64,000 bases of DNA from DATJZG01 sp035499295. Lineage in GTDB: Bacteria; Myxococcota; Myxococcia; Myxococcales; Anaeromyxobacteraceae. This document shows, piece by piece, positions 32,020-40,575 of this stretch. Numbering within the stretch: the stretch's first letter is position 1; each line of letters opens with the position of its first letter. Under the pieces are notes generated by a model. That model ran no database searches, was not told the DNA's origin, and saw only the letters and a list, made by a program, of their open reading frames with translations. Both the position numbers and the translations under genes were made by a program. Location: contig DATJZG010000167.1 of NCBI GenBank assembly GCA_035499295.1, positions 1-64,000 of the forward strand. The letters are read 5' to 3'.

Positions 32020-32529
32020 ATGGCCAGGCAGGAGCGGGGCTCCGCTGGGCCCGACCCGGCGTCGAAAGGCCCGGTTCCGGGCGCCGCCGAGCTCGACATA
32101 TGGTACTTCGGCGTGCGGCTTGGCGAAGGCCGGTACGCCTTCTTGGCTCCCCTCGTGACCGAGGTGGTGCGCCTCGGCCCGCTCACCCGCCTGCCGGCAG
32201 CTCCCACCTTCCTCCCGGGCGTCTTCACCCATCGCGGCGAGATCCTGCCGGTTCTCGACCTGAGCGAGCTCCTCCTGCGGAGGGCGGTGTCGCTGGGCCC
32301 CGGCGTCCGGGCTGCCATCGTCCACGCCGAGCCCTGGCGCGTCGCGGTGGTGGCCGACGAGATGGAGGGCCTGCTCCACGTCCCCCGCCGTCGCGTCGGG
32401 CCACCCCCGGCGGGGCACGCGGTGCGCGACTTTCTCCAGGCCGTGGTGCCGGACGACCTCGGCGACATCGCGGTCATCGACCTGCCCCGCCTGGTGGCCG
32501 CCGCCCGGGCCCGGAGCGCGCCGGCGTGA
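32020..32529 (+). CDS. frzA: CheW-type coupling protein, FrzA-like
   Basis: A 169-residue CheW-domain protein after a ~25-residue flexible N-terminus. It shows YFGVRLGEGRYAFLAPLVTE, the core R-G-E-I-L-P-V-L-D-L strand-turn, and VVADEMEGLLHV, matching CheW subdomain contacts. It would join the receptor FrzCD to the kinase FrzE. It is first in the operon and overlaps the next gene by 4 nt (GTGA). Confidence 0.9.
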   Translation: MARQERGSAGPDPASKGPVPGAAELDIWYFGVRLGEGRYAFLAPLVTEVVRLGPLTRLPAAPTFLPGVFTHRGEILPVLDLSELLLRRAVSLGPGVRAAIVHAEPWRVAVVADEMEGLLHVPRRRVGPPPAGHAVRDFLQAVVPDDLGDIAVIDLPRLVAAARARSAPA

Positions 32530-32930
32530 GCGACTCGATCCAGCTCCTGCTCTTCCAACTCGGCGCCCGCGTCTTCGCGGCTCGTGCCGAGAACGTCCGC
32601 CGCATCGCCGGGCCCAGCCTCGAGCGCCCCGAGGACGGGGTGGAGAGCGCGCTCGGGGATCCCTGGGACCCCCGCCGCGGCCTGGTCGTCGAGGTGGCGG
32701 GCGAGGAGCGAACCCTCCTCGTGGACGGCGTCCTGGGGCTGAAGGCGGTGCCGGACTCCGACTTCCAGGCGCTGCCGGCCTTCGCCCGCGACGTCTTGCC
32801 GACCGCCGCCCTGGCCGGCTTCGCGATGCTCGACGAGGTGGCGACGCTCGTCATCGATCTTCCCACCCTTTTGAGAGAGGGAAAGGGCGCCGCCCTGGCC
32901 CCTTCCGAGGAGACTCCCCGCCATGCCTGA
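32526..32930 (+). CDS. frzB: Second CheW-like protein, FrzB-like
   Basis: A 134-residue CheW-like protein starting at the GTG overlapping the frzA stop. It keeps LLLFQLGARVFAARAENVRR and LLVDGVLGLKAVPDSD but lacks the R-G-x-x-x-P-V-L core found in FrzA, replaced by a short W-D-P-R-R-G-L-V-V-E-V segment. In M. xanthus FrzB is a divergent CheW that binds FrzCD but not the kinase. Position and divergence fit; its end overlaps frzCD by 8 nt. Confidence 0.78.
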   Translation: MSDSIQLLLFQLGARVFAARAENVRRIAGPSLERPEDGVESALGDPWDPRRGLVVEVAGEERTLLVDGVLGLKAVPDSDFQALPAFARDVLPTAALAGFAMLDEVATLVIDLPTLLREGKGAALAPSEETPRHA

Positions 32931-34152
32931 GCGCAACAGTGCCGGAAGGGCACGGGTCCAGAAGGCGCCGCGCCGAGAGAGGGGGGCCGCGGCCATCGCT
33001 GCCGTGCTGCGCGCCCACGCCGGAGGCGACTACAAGAAGCGGGTCGACCTGGAGGGACTCGCCGACCCGGAGCTCGTTGCCGTCGCCCGCGAGCTCAACC
33101 TGGCCGGGAAGAAGGCCCAGGAGCGGTCCGACGAGGTCGCCGCGCGGATGGAGGCCGTCCGCGTCGGCCTCGACGAGGCCATCAACGCCATGGTGCGCCT
33201 GGTGGTCCACGGTGACCTGAGCGGCACGCTTCGGCTGGCCGCCAGCGACGCAGCGCTCACGCCCCTCATCGCCGGCGTGGCCCAGGTGATGGAGACGCTG
33301 AAGCGGTTCGTGCGCGAGATCCGCGACGCCGCCCTGCAGCTGTCCTCCTCGAGCGCCGAGGTGCTGGCCGCGGCCACCCAGAACGAGAACTCCACTTCCC
33401 AGCAGGCGACCGCCGTCCACGAGACCACCGCCACCATGGAGGAGCTCAAGGGGGCCTCGCACCAGATCGCCGAGAACGCGCAGATGGTGGCCTCCATCGC
33501 CGAGCAGACCCTGTCGGCTACCCGGCAGGGCGAGGGCGCCATCCGGGCCTTCATGGAGTCGATGGAGAAGGTCCGCCGCAACGCGGTCGAGGTCGACGAG
33601 GCCATCGTCAAGCTGTCCCGGCGCGTCGAGCGCATCGGCACGGTGGTCGAGGTGATCGACGAGATCGCCGACCGCTCCGACCTCCTCGCACTGAACGCCG
33701 CCCTGGAGGGCGCCAAGGCGGGAGAGGCCGGGCGCGGCTTCTCCATCGTGGCGGCGGAGATGCGCCGCCTGGCCGAGAACGTCATGGAGAGCACACGCGA
33801 GATCAAGAACCTCATCGGCGAGATCCGCGAGTCGACCCACGCCGCCAAGGAGGCGTCCGACGGGAACAAGCGGATGGCCGCCGAGGGGGAGCGCCTGGGC
33901 GGTGCGGCGATGGCGAGCGTGACCGGCATCCTCAGCGGTGCCCAGGGGACGAGCGACGCCGCGCGGCTCATCCACCTCGCCACCCAGCAGCAGCGCAGCG
34001 CGACCGAGCAGGTGGTGCAGTCGATGGGCGAGATCGAGGAGGTGACCCGGCAGGCACAGGCCGGCTCGCGCCAGGCGACGGGGGCCGCCGCCGAGCTCGC
34101 CCGCCTGGCGGAGCGCCTGGCCGGCCTGGTGCAGCGCTTCAAGGTCGAGTAG
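32923..34152 (+). CDS. frzCD: Cytoplasmic chemoreceptor, FrzCD-like
   Basis: A 409-residue methyl-accepting protein with no TM segment or ligand domain, like M. xanthus FrzCD (417). The N-terminus is basic (GRARVQKAPRRERG), resembling the tail by which FrzCD binds the nucleoid. The rest is receptor coiled coil; the hairpin tip reads IADRSDLLALNAALEGAKAG, which contacts CheA and CheW. Probable methylation helices flank it (AATQNENSTSQQATAVHETT). The region 45-130 has no known sensor fold. FrzF and FrzG would set methylation. Confidence 0.9.
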   Translation: MPERNSAGRARVQKAPRRERGAAAIAAVLRAHAGGDYKKRVDLEGLADPELVAVARELNLAGKKAQERSDEVAARMEAVRVGLDEAINAMVRLVVHGDLSGTLRLAASDAALTPLIAGVAQVMETLKRFVREIRDAALQLSSSSAEVLAAATQNENSTSQQATAVHETTATMEELKGASHQIAENAQMVASIAEQTLSATRQGEGAIRAFMESMEKVRRNAVEVDEAIVKLSRRVERIGTVVEVIDEIADRSDLLALNAALEGAKAGEAGRGFSIVAAEMRRLAENVMESTREIKNLIGEIRESTHAAKEASDGNKRMAAEGERLGGAAMASVTGILSGAQGTSDAARLIHLATQQQRSATEQVVQSMGEIEEVTRQAQAGSRQATGAAAELARLAERLAGLVQRFKVE

Positions 34153-34164
34153 CGAACGGGCGAG

Positions 34165-36321
34165 ATGGGCGCCGACGAGATCCGCCAGCGGCTCCTGGGC
34201 AAGTTCCGGGACGTCACGGCCGACCGGGTGGAGCGGCTCGTCCAGTCGCTCTCGTCCTTCGAGGCCAAGGGCGGCGACGAGCTCAAGGCCGACGTGGCCC
34301 GGGAGCTGCACACCCTGAAGGGCGAGGCGCGCATGATGGGCTTCGCCGGGGTGGCGCAGCTTGCCCACGCCTGCGAGGACCTGCTCGCCGTCCTCCCGAC
34401 CGTGCACCCGGGCGAGCGCGCCTCCGCGCTGCGCGGCGCCTGCGAGGCCATCCCGGCCCTGCTCGACGAGCCGCCCGAGGGGGGGGCGCGCTCCGCCGAG
34501 CTCATCCAGCACGTGCGCGGCCTGCTGCGCTCGCCGGCGGCACCCTCGGGCGCGTCCACGGGAGCGCCCGCGCGCGGCGCCGACGCGGAGCTGCCACGGG
34601 TGGAGCTCCGCGGCGATCGCATCACCCAGAGCATCCGCGTCGACGTCGATCGCCTGGACGAGATCGGTGCCATGGCCGGAGACCTGCTCGTCGACGGGGC
34701 AAAAGCGGTGGACCGGACCCGCGAGATCCAGTCGCTGCTCGCCCGCTGGAACCGCCTCTCCGAGCGTCTGCCGGGGGTGGGGAACGGGGTCCGCACGAGC
34801 GATCACGAGGCCGATCGGATCGAGCGCGATCTCCACCTCCTCCGGGCGGACAGCTTCCGGTTCCTCAGACGCCACGCGGATGCGGTGACCGCGGTGCGCG
34901 GGCAGATGGAGCGGCTGGCGGAGAGGGTGGCGGAGGCGCGGCTGGTGCCGCTGGCGAGCATCCTGGCCGGGTTTCCGGGGGCGGCGATGGACCTGGCCCG
35001 GCGGCAGGGCAAGGAGCTCACCTGCGAGGTGCGCGGTTCGGACGCCGGCGTGGACAAGGCGGTCCTCCTCGCCCTCAACGACCCCCTCGTCCACCTCCTG
35101 CGGAACTGCGTCGACCACGGGGTGGAGAGCCCGGAGGAGCGAGAGCGAGGCGGCAAGCCACGCACCGGCCGCATCACCATTACCACTCGGCCCGACGGCG
35201 ACCTGCTGGCCGTGACCGTGGAGGACGACGGGCGGGGCATCGACGTGGCCAAGGTGCGCGAGACCGCGGTGCGCAAGGGCATGCTCACCGAGGCCCAGGC
35301 GAGCGAGCTCGCGCCCAAGGAGGCCATGGACCTGGTGTTCCAGGCCGGGTTCACCACCCGCGAGCAGGCCGGGGAGATCTCCGGGCGGGGCGTCGGGCTC
35401 GACGTGGTGAAGAAGAAGCTCACCGGCCTGGGCGGGTCGGTCACCCTCGACTCCGAGCCCGGGCGCTTCACCCGCTTCACCTTGCGCCTGCCGCAGACCC
35501 TCTCGCTCGTGAAGGTGCTCCTGGTGCGGCTCGGGGAGGACGCCTACGGGATCGCCGCCTCCGACGTGGACGGGGTGGGGCGCGTCGCGCCCGGCGACGT
35601 GAAGGAGATCGGCGGAGTTCGATCGGTGCGGCACCGCGGCCGCCTCCTGCCCATTGCGCCGCTCGCACCCCTGCTAGGTCTCGGGGAGCCCCCGCGCCGC
35701 GTTCGGCCGCTCGCTGTCTTCGTGTGGAACGGGAGCGAGGGGACGGCGCTGCTCGTCGACGGGCTGGCGGGGGAGCGCGAGGTGGCGGTGAAGGCGCCCG
35801 GCGCCTTCATGCGCGGGATGCGCTTCGTCTCGGGAGGGACGCTCCTCCCGAATGGAAGGGTGGCGCTCCTCCTCTCCACCCCGGAGGTGGTGGCGGCGGC
35901 CTACCAGATGTCCGGCCCCGAGCTCTCCCGCGCCCGCGACCGGCGCCGCCTCCGAGTCCTGCTCGTGGACGACAGCGCTATCGCCCGGGAGGCGGAGGCG
36001 GCCATGCTCCGCGGCCTGGGGCACGAGGTGGAGGAGGCCGCCGACGGCGAGGAGGGCTGGGAGCGACTCCAGCAGGGGGGCTACCACCTGCTCGTCACCG
36101 ACGTGAACATGCCCGTGCTCGACGGCATCGACCTGACGCGGCGGGTGAAGGGATCGGATCGTCTGAAGATCCTGCCGGTCGTCATCCTCTCCTCGCTCTC
36201 GGCCCCAGAGGAGCGGAGACGCGGGGTGGACGCGGGAGCCGACGCATACCTGGTGAAGGGGGAGCTCGACCCCGAGAACCTGGCGGCAACGCTGGAGCGC
36301 TTGTGCGGGGTGGCCCCGTGA
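34165..36321 (+). CDS. frzE: CheA-CheY hybrid kinase, FrzE-like
   Basis: A 718-residue fusion. An HPt domain has ELHTLKGEARMMGF with phospho-His49. A Pro/Ala linker (about 130-150) follows, then the P4 ATPase with the N-box HLLRNCVDHGVESPEER, DDGRGIDV, FTTREQAGEISGRGVGLDVV and LRLPQTLSLVKVLLV leading into a CheW-like P5 domain. The receiver at about 593-715 is intact (VLLVDDSAIA, LLVTDVNMPVLDG, ILSS, YLVKGEL). The short dimerisation segment is as in FrzE. It overlaps frzG by 4 nt (GTGA). Confidence 0.93.
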   Translation: MGADEIRQRLLGKFRDVTADRVERLVQSLSSFEAKGGDELKADVARELHTLKGEARMMGFAGVAQLAHACEDLLAVLPTVHPGERASALRGACEAIPALLDEPPEGGARSAELIQHVRGLLRSPAAPSGASTGAPARGADAELPRVELRGDRITQSIRVDVDRLDEIGAMAGDLLVDGAKAVDRTREIQSLLARWNRLSERLPGVGNGVRTSDHEADRIERDLHLLRADSFRFLRRHADAVTAVRGQMERLAERVAEARLVPLASILAGFPGAAMDLARRQGKELTCEVRGSDAGVDKAVLLALNDPLVHLLRNCVDHGVESPEERERGGKPRTGRITITTRPDGDLLAVTVEDDGRGIDVAKVRETAVRKGMLTEAQASELAPKEAMDLVFQAGFTTREQAGEISGRGVGLDVVKKKLTGLGGSVTLDSEPGRFTRFTLRLPQTLSLVKVLLVRLGEDAYGIAASDVDGVGRVAPGDVKEIGGVRSVRHRGRLLPIAPLAPLLGLGEPPRRVRPLAVFVWNGSEGTALLVDGLAGEREVAVKAPGAFMRGMRFVSGGTLLPNGRVALLLSTPEVVAAAYQMSGPELSRARDRRRLRVLLVDDSAIAREAEAAMLRGLGHEVEEAADGEEGWERLQQGGYHLLVTDVNMPVLDGIDLTRRVKGSDRLKILPVVILSSLSAPEERRRGVDAGADAYLVKGELDPENLAATLERLCGVAP

Positions 36322-37340
36322 CCGGAGCCGCGGAGAGGAGCGTCCAGGTCCTGGTGGCGGACGACTCGCCCCTGTTCCGCGAACTGCTGGTGCGCGTGGT
36401 GGGCGCGGAGCCCGGCTACCAGGTGGTGGCGGTCGCCGGCAACGGCGAGGAGGCGGCGCGCCTCACTCGCGCCCTGCGGCCGGACGTGGTGACGATGGAC
36501 CTCCAGATGCCGGACGTGGACGGCTTCTCGGGGATCGCGCGCATCATGGCGGAGACGCCCACCCCCATCCTGGTGCTCACCTCGATCCCGGCCCAGGCGG
36601 TGACCTTCAAGGCGCTTTCGCTCGGGGCGCTCGACATCCTGGAGAAGCCCCAGCCCGCAGCCGACCTGGTCGAGTACGGGCAGCTCCTGCGCTCGCGCCT
36701 GCGCCTCCTCGCCGGGGTGAAGGTGATCCGCCACCCGCGCGGGCTCCGGCGCGGTCCGCACCCTGACCCGGAGCCCGCCGGGCGCGCCGACCTGGTGGCC
36801 ATCGGGGCGTCGCTCGGCGGCCCGCGCGCGCTCGCGACCTTGCTTCGGGCCCTCCCCGGCAGCTTTCCCGCGCCGCTCGTGGTGGTGCAGCACATCGCCG
36901 ATGGGTTCACCGAGGGGCTCGCCGCCTGGCTCGATCAGGAGTCCGAGATCTCGGTGCGGGTGGCTTCCGACGGCGACGCGCTCGAGGCCGGCCTGGCCCT
37001 CATCGCTCCCGCGGGCCACCACATGCTCGTCGGCAAGGGCAAGGTGCGGCTCAGCCTGGAGGCGCCGGTGGAGGGGTTTCGCCCCTCGGTGACGCCGCTG
37101 TTCCGGTCCGCCGCCGAGAGCCTCGGCCCGCGAGCCTGCGGCGTGCTGCTCACCGGCATGGGCCGGGACGGCGCCGACGGCCTCGCCGCCTTGAAGCGGG
37201 CCGGCGGTCACGCCATCGCCCAGGACGAGGCCACCAGCGCGGTCTTTGGCATGCCGCGCGCCGCCATCGAGGCCGGGGTGGTGGACCGGGTGCTGGCGCT
37301 CGACGACATCCCGCGCGCCCTCGTGGACCTGACCCGATGA
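36318..37340 (+). CDS. frzG: Receptor methylesterase, FrzG/CheB-like
   Basis: A 340-residue CheB. The receiver (1-120) has VLVADDSPLF, VVTMDLQMPDVDG, VLTSIP and LEKPQ. The methylesterase domain (about 150-340) has the serine in AIGASLGGPRAL, histidine in VVQHIADGF and aspartate in GVLLTGMGRDGADGL. It should demethylate or deamidate FrzCD glutamyl sites, activated by phosphate from FrzE. It begins at the GTG overlapping the frzE stop and itself overlaps frzF by ATGA. Confidence 0.92.
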   Translation: MTGAAERSVQVLVADDSPLFRELLVRVVGAEPGYQVVAVAGNGEEAARLTRALRPDVVTMDLQMPDVDGFSGIARIMAETPTPILVLTSIPAQAVTFKALSLGALDILEKPQPAADLVEYGQLLRSRLRLLAGVKVIRHPRGLRRGPHPDPEPAGRADLVAIGASLGGPRALATLLRALPGSFPAPLVVVQHIADGFTEGLAAWLDQESEISVRVASDGDALEAGLALIAPAGHHMLVGKGKVRLSLEAPVEGFRPSVTPLFRSAAESLGPRACGVLLTGMGRDGADGLAALKRAGGHAIAQDEATSAVFGMPRAAIEAGVVDRVLALDDIPRALVDLTR

Positions 37341-38779
37341 CGTCCGTCGACCCGTCGGCGCTCGCTCCGCTGGCCGCGCTCCTGCAGGAGCGCACCGGGC
37401 TCGCCACCCGCCCGGACGGCTACACCGCGCTGCGGCTCGCCCTGCTGGCCCGGCTCGCCGAGCTCCGCCCGCGGGTGGCGGACGCGGAGGAATACGTCGA
37501 GCTGGTCCGGTCCGCCGAGGGGGACGAGGAGATGAGGCGGCTGCTGCCCCTCGTCACCGTGGGGAAGACGAGCTTCTTCCGGGACGAGCGGCAGTTCTGC
37601 GCGCTCGAGGCGCTGTTGCCCCCGATGATCGAGGCGGCGCGGGCGAGCGGCCGGCCGGTGTCGGTCTGGTCGGCGGGGTGCGCCACCGGCGAGGAGGTCT
37701 ACTCCATCGCCATGAGCGCCGCCGCCGCCGGCGCGCTGCCGGGGGAGTTCGCCATCCTGGGCACCGACGTGAACCCGGAGGCGGTGGCCGCCGCCGCCCG
37801 CGGCGTCTTCGAGCCGCGTCGGGTGAAGGACGTCTCCGACTCTCTGCGGCGGCGTTGGTTCACGGAGTGCGGCGACTCCTACGAGGTGACGCCGGAGCTG
37901 CGGCGGCTCGTCGCCGGCATCTCCGCGCACAACCTCGTCGGCCCAGCGTGGCCGGCCGCTCCGCCGGGAGGGTGGAGCGCCATCTTCTGCCGCAACGTCA
38001 TCATCTACTTCGACACCCCGACCACCCGGCGCGTGCTGGAGCGCTTCCTCGCCTCCCTGGCTCCGGGAGGATGGCTCTTCCTCGGCTACTCCGAGTCTCT
38101 CTTCCGCCTCTTCAGCGGCTTCGACCTGGTGGAGGTGGCCGGCGCCTTCGTGTACCGCAAGCCGCTGATGCCGGCCCAGGCCGAGCACCCCCGCCCCTCC
38201 GCCGTCCTCCACCTCCACCCGGCCGGGCCCGCGACCCCGGAGCCGGGGGCGGCCGCCGACGAGCCCCCCTCGCCCGAGGAGGTCCAGGACGAGGTGGCGA
38301 ACCTCCTCCGGGTGGGGTCCTTCCTGGAGGCGCGGGCGCGCCTCGAGGCGCAGCTGGCCCGCGGCGAGAGCCTGGGGCTCCGCCTCACCCTCGCCAACCT
38401 CCACGGCGTGCTCCGCGACTCCGAGAAGGCGAGGGCGAGCTACCTGGCGGCGCTCGGCGCCGAGCCTCTCTCCGCCGAGGCCCACCTCTTCTACGGGATT
38501 CACCTCCTCGCCGAGGGGCAGGAGGAGGAGGCCTCGCGCGAGCTGTCACGCGCCCTCTTCCTGGATCCGGACCTCGCCTTGGCGTACTACTTCCTGGGGC
38601 GCTGCCGCGAGGCGCAGCGGGACGTTTCCCGGGCCCGCCTCTGCTACAAGAACGCGGTGGACGCCTGGCGCCGCCTACCGGGAGGGCGGAGGCAGGGGTT
38701 CCTGGGCCACTACCCAGACCTCCCCGACGACGGAGTCTCCTGGGCCCGGGCGGCCGAGAGCGCCCTGGCGGCACTGTGA
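37337..38779 (+). CDS. frzF: Receptor methyltransferase with TPR tail, FrzF/CheR-like
   Basis: A 480-residue protein. The CheR domain (1-275) has TVGKTSFFRDERQF, the SAM-binding VWSAGCATGEEVYSIAM, GTDVNPEAVAAAARG, and IFCRNVIIYFDTPTTRRVL. After a Pro-rich linker, residues ~310-460 hold TPR-like repeats (YLAALGAEPLSAEAHLFYGI, ALFLDPDLALAYYFLGRCRE). M. xanthus FrzF likewise carries C-terminal TPRs (593 residues in total), which regulate methylation of FrzCD; this copy has fewer. Confidence 0.92.
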   Translation: MTSVDPSALAPLAALLQERTGLATRPDGYTALRLALLARLAELRPRVADAEEYVELVRSAEGDEEMRRLLPLVTVGKTSFFRDERQFCALEALLPPMIEAARASGRPVSVWSAGCATGEEVYSIAMSAAAAGALPGEFAILGTDVNPEAVAAAARGVFEPRRVKDVSDSLRRRWFTECGDSYEVTPELRRLVAGISAHNLVGPAWPAAPPGGWSAIFCRNVIIYFDTPTTRRVLERFLASLAPGGWLFLGYSESLFRLFSGFDLVEVAGAFVYRKPLMPAQAEHPRPSAVLHLHPAGPATPEPGAAADEPPSPEEVQDEVANLLRVGSFLEARARLEAQLARGESLGLRLTLANLHGVLRDSEKARASYLAALGAEPLSAEAHLFYGIHLLAEGQEEEASRELSRALFLDPDLALAYYFLGRCREAQRDVSRARLCYKNAVDAWRRLPGGRRQGFLGHYPDLPDDGVSWARAAESALAAL

Positions 38780-38783
38780 AGCG

Positions 38784-39167
38784 ATGAACAAGAAAAAGCG
38801 AATCCTGCTCCTCGACGACTCGCCCATCGCGCTCGAGCTCACCCAGGCCTGCCTCGAGGAGCGCGGATACGAGGTGGTGGCGGCTCCCACGCACGCCGAG
38901 TTCAAGGAGCAGCTCCTGCGGTTCCGCCCCGACCTGGTGCTCACCGACCTGGAGATGCCCGACACCTCCGGGAGGGAGGTCATCCTCGGCCTGAAGAAGG
39001 ACATGGGGACCGACAAGATCCCCGTCATCCTCTTCTCCTCCCGGCCGGACTCCGAGCTGGCCCGGATCGCGGAGCAGGCGGGCGCGGACGGCTACCTCTC
39101 CAAGGCACACGGCGTCGACCGGCTCGGCGAGATGGTGGACGACCTGGTGAGCTCCATCCTCTGGTGA
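38784..39167 (+). CDS. Single-domain response regulator at the end of the frz operon
   Basis: A 127-residue receiver starting 4 nt after the frzF stop: LLLDDSPIAL, LVLTDLEMPDTSG, ILFSSRP and YLSKAHG. All phosphorylation residues are present. The classical M. xanthus frz cluster does not, to my knowledge, have a receiver gene here, so it may be an extra phosphate acceptor or output of FrzE. No flagellar genes are in the window. Confidence 0.9.
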   Translation: MNKKKRILLLDDSPIALELTQACLEERGYEVVAAPTHAEFKEQLLRFRPDLVLTDLEMPDTSGREVILGLKKDMGTDKIPVILFSSRPDSELARIAEQAGADGYLSKAHGVDRLGEMVDDLVSSILW

Positions 39168-39249
39168 GCCGCTCGCCGGATGGGCGGGGCGTCGCGGGCG
39201 CCGGGTGCGGCGAATTGCCGCTCCGCCACCCCTGTGCTAGCGGTGAGGC

Positions 39250-40575
39250 GTGCGGGCCTACGAGGTGATTCACCAGAAGCGCGACGGCCGGGCCGTCCCG
39301 CCGGAGGCGATCGCCGCCCTCATCGCCGACTACACCGAGGGTCGGGTGCCCGACTACCAGATGGCCGCCTTCTGCATGGCGGTCTTCTTCCGCGGTCTCT
39401 CGGGGGCCGAGCTCGACGCCCTCACCGCCGCCATGCTCCACTCCGGCGATGTCCTCGACCTCTCCGACATCGCCGGCGTGAAGGTGGACAAGCACTCCAC
39501 CGGGGGGGTGGGCGACAAGGTGTCGATCGCCCTGGCGCCGCTCGCCGCCGCCTGCGGGGTCAAGGTGCCCATGGTGAGCGGCCGCGGCCTGGGGCACACC
39601 GGCGGGACGCTCGACAAGCTCGAGGCCATCCCCGGCTTCCAGGTGAGCCTCCCGGTGGAGCGCTTCCGGGAGATCCTCGCCTCGACCGGCGCCTGCCTCA
39701 TCGGCCAGACGGAGCGCATCGCTCCGGCCGACCGGAAGCTCTACGCGCTGCGCGATCTCACCGCCACGGTGGAGTCGATCCCCCTCATCGCCGCCTCCAT
39801 CATGTCGAAGAAGCTGGCCGAGGGGATCGACGCGCTGGTGCTGGACGTGAAGGTGGGCAGCGGCGCCTTCATGAAGAGGACCGAGGACGCGCGGCGTCTC
39901 GCCGAAACGCTCACCCGCATCGGCCGGGGCATGGGAAAGAAGGTCACCGCTCTCCTCACCGACATGGACCAGCCGCTCGGCCGCGCCGTGGGAAACGCGC
40001 TCGAGGTGAAGGAGGCGGTCGACCTCCTCCGCGACGAGGGGCCGGGCGATCTGCGGGAGGTGACGGTGGAGCTCGCCGCCGAGATGCTGGTGCTCGGCGG
40101 AGTGGCGGCGGGGGTCGAGGAGGCCCGGCGCCGGGTGGTGGCCGCCATCGGCGACGGGCGCGGCTTTCTCAAGCTGTGCGAGATCGTGGAGGCACAGGGC
40201 GGGGACCCGGACGCGCTCGCCGATCCCTCCCTCCTGCCGCAGGCGGCGCTCGTCCGGGACGTCCCCTCCCTCGAGCGAGGCCTGGTGCAGGCCGTCGACG
40301 CCGAGGCCATCGGTCTCGCCGCCATGGCGCTCGGCGCCGGGCGCTCCCGGATCGAGGATCGCGTCGACCCGGGGGCCGGGGTCCTCGTCCACAAGAAGGT
40401 GGGCGACGCGGTGGAGCCGGGAGAGCTGCTCGCCACCCTGCACGTGGGGCACACCCCCATGGAACCGGCGAATGCGGTGGAGGCGCGCGTCCGATCCGCC
40501 TATCAGATCGGGAGCGCACCGGTTCCGGTGGAGCGAATGGTCCGCGAGCGCATCGGGGGAGGAGTGGCGCCATGA
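39250..40575 (+). CDS. pdp: Pyrimidine-nucleoside phosphorylase
   Basis: A 441-residue enzyme splitting uridine and (deoxy)thymidine with phosphate. It shows KVDKHSTGGVGDKVSIALAP (phosphate loop), the family signature SGRGLGHTGGTLDKLEAI, SIMSKKLAEG and DVKVGSGAFMK. The sequence is closer to Bacillus Pdp than to E. coli DeoA. The start is a GTG. It overlaps the purine nucleoside phosphorylase gene by 4 nt (ATGA), forming a nucleoside salvage operon. Confidence 0.95.
   Translation: MRAYEVIHQKRDGRAVPPEAIAALIADYTEGRVPDYQMAAFCMAVFFRGLSGAELDALTAAMLHSGDVLDLSDIAGVKVDKHSTGGVGDKVSIALAPLAAACGVKVPMVSGRGLGHTGGTLDKLEAIPGFQVSLPVERFREILASTGACLIGQTERIAPADRKLYALRDLTATVESIPLIAASIMSKKLAEGIDALVLDVKVGSGAFMKRTEDARRLAETLTRIGRGMGKKVTALLTDMDQPLGRAVGNALEVKEAVDLLRDEGPGDLREVTVELAAEMLVLGGVAAGVEEARRRVVAAIGDGRGFLKLCEIVEAQGGDPDALADPSLLPQAALVRDVPSLERGLVQAVDAEAIGLAAMALGAGRSRIEDRVDPGAGVLVHKKVGDAVEPGELLATLHVGHTPMEPANAVEARVRSAYQIGSAPVPVERMVRERIGGGVAP

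Noticed and set aside
32851..35634. A 927-codon minus-strand frame opposite frzCD and frzE
   Set aside because: Antisense shadow with repetitive His/Leu/Gly-rich composition; the receptor and kinase motifs on the plus strand are unambiguous.
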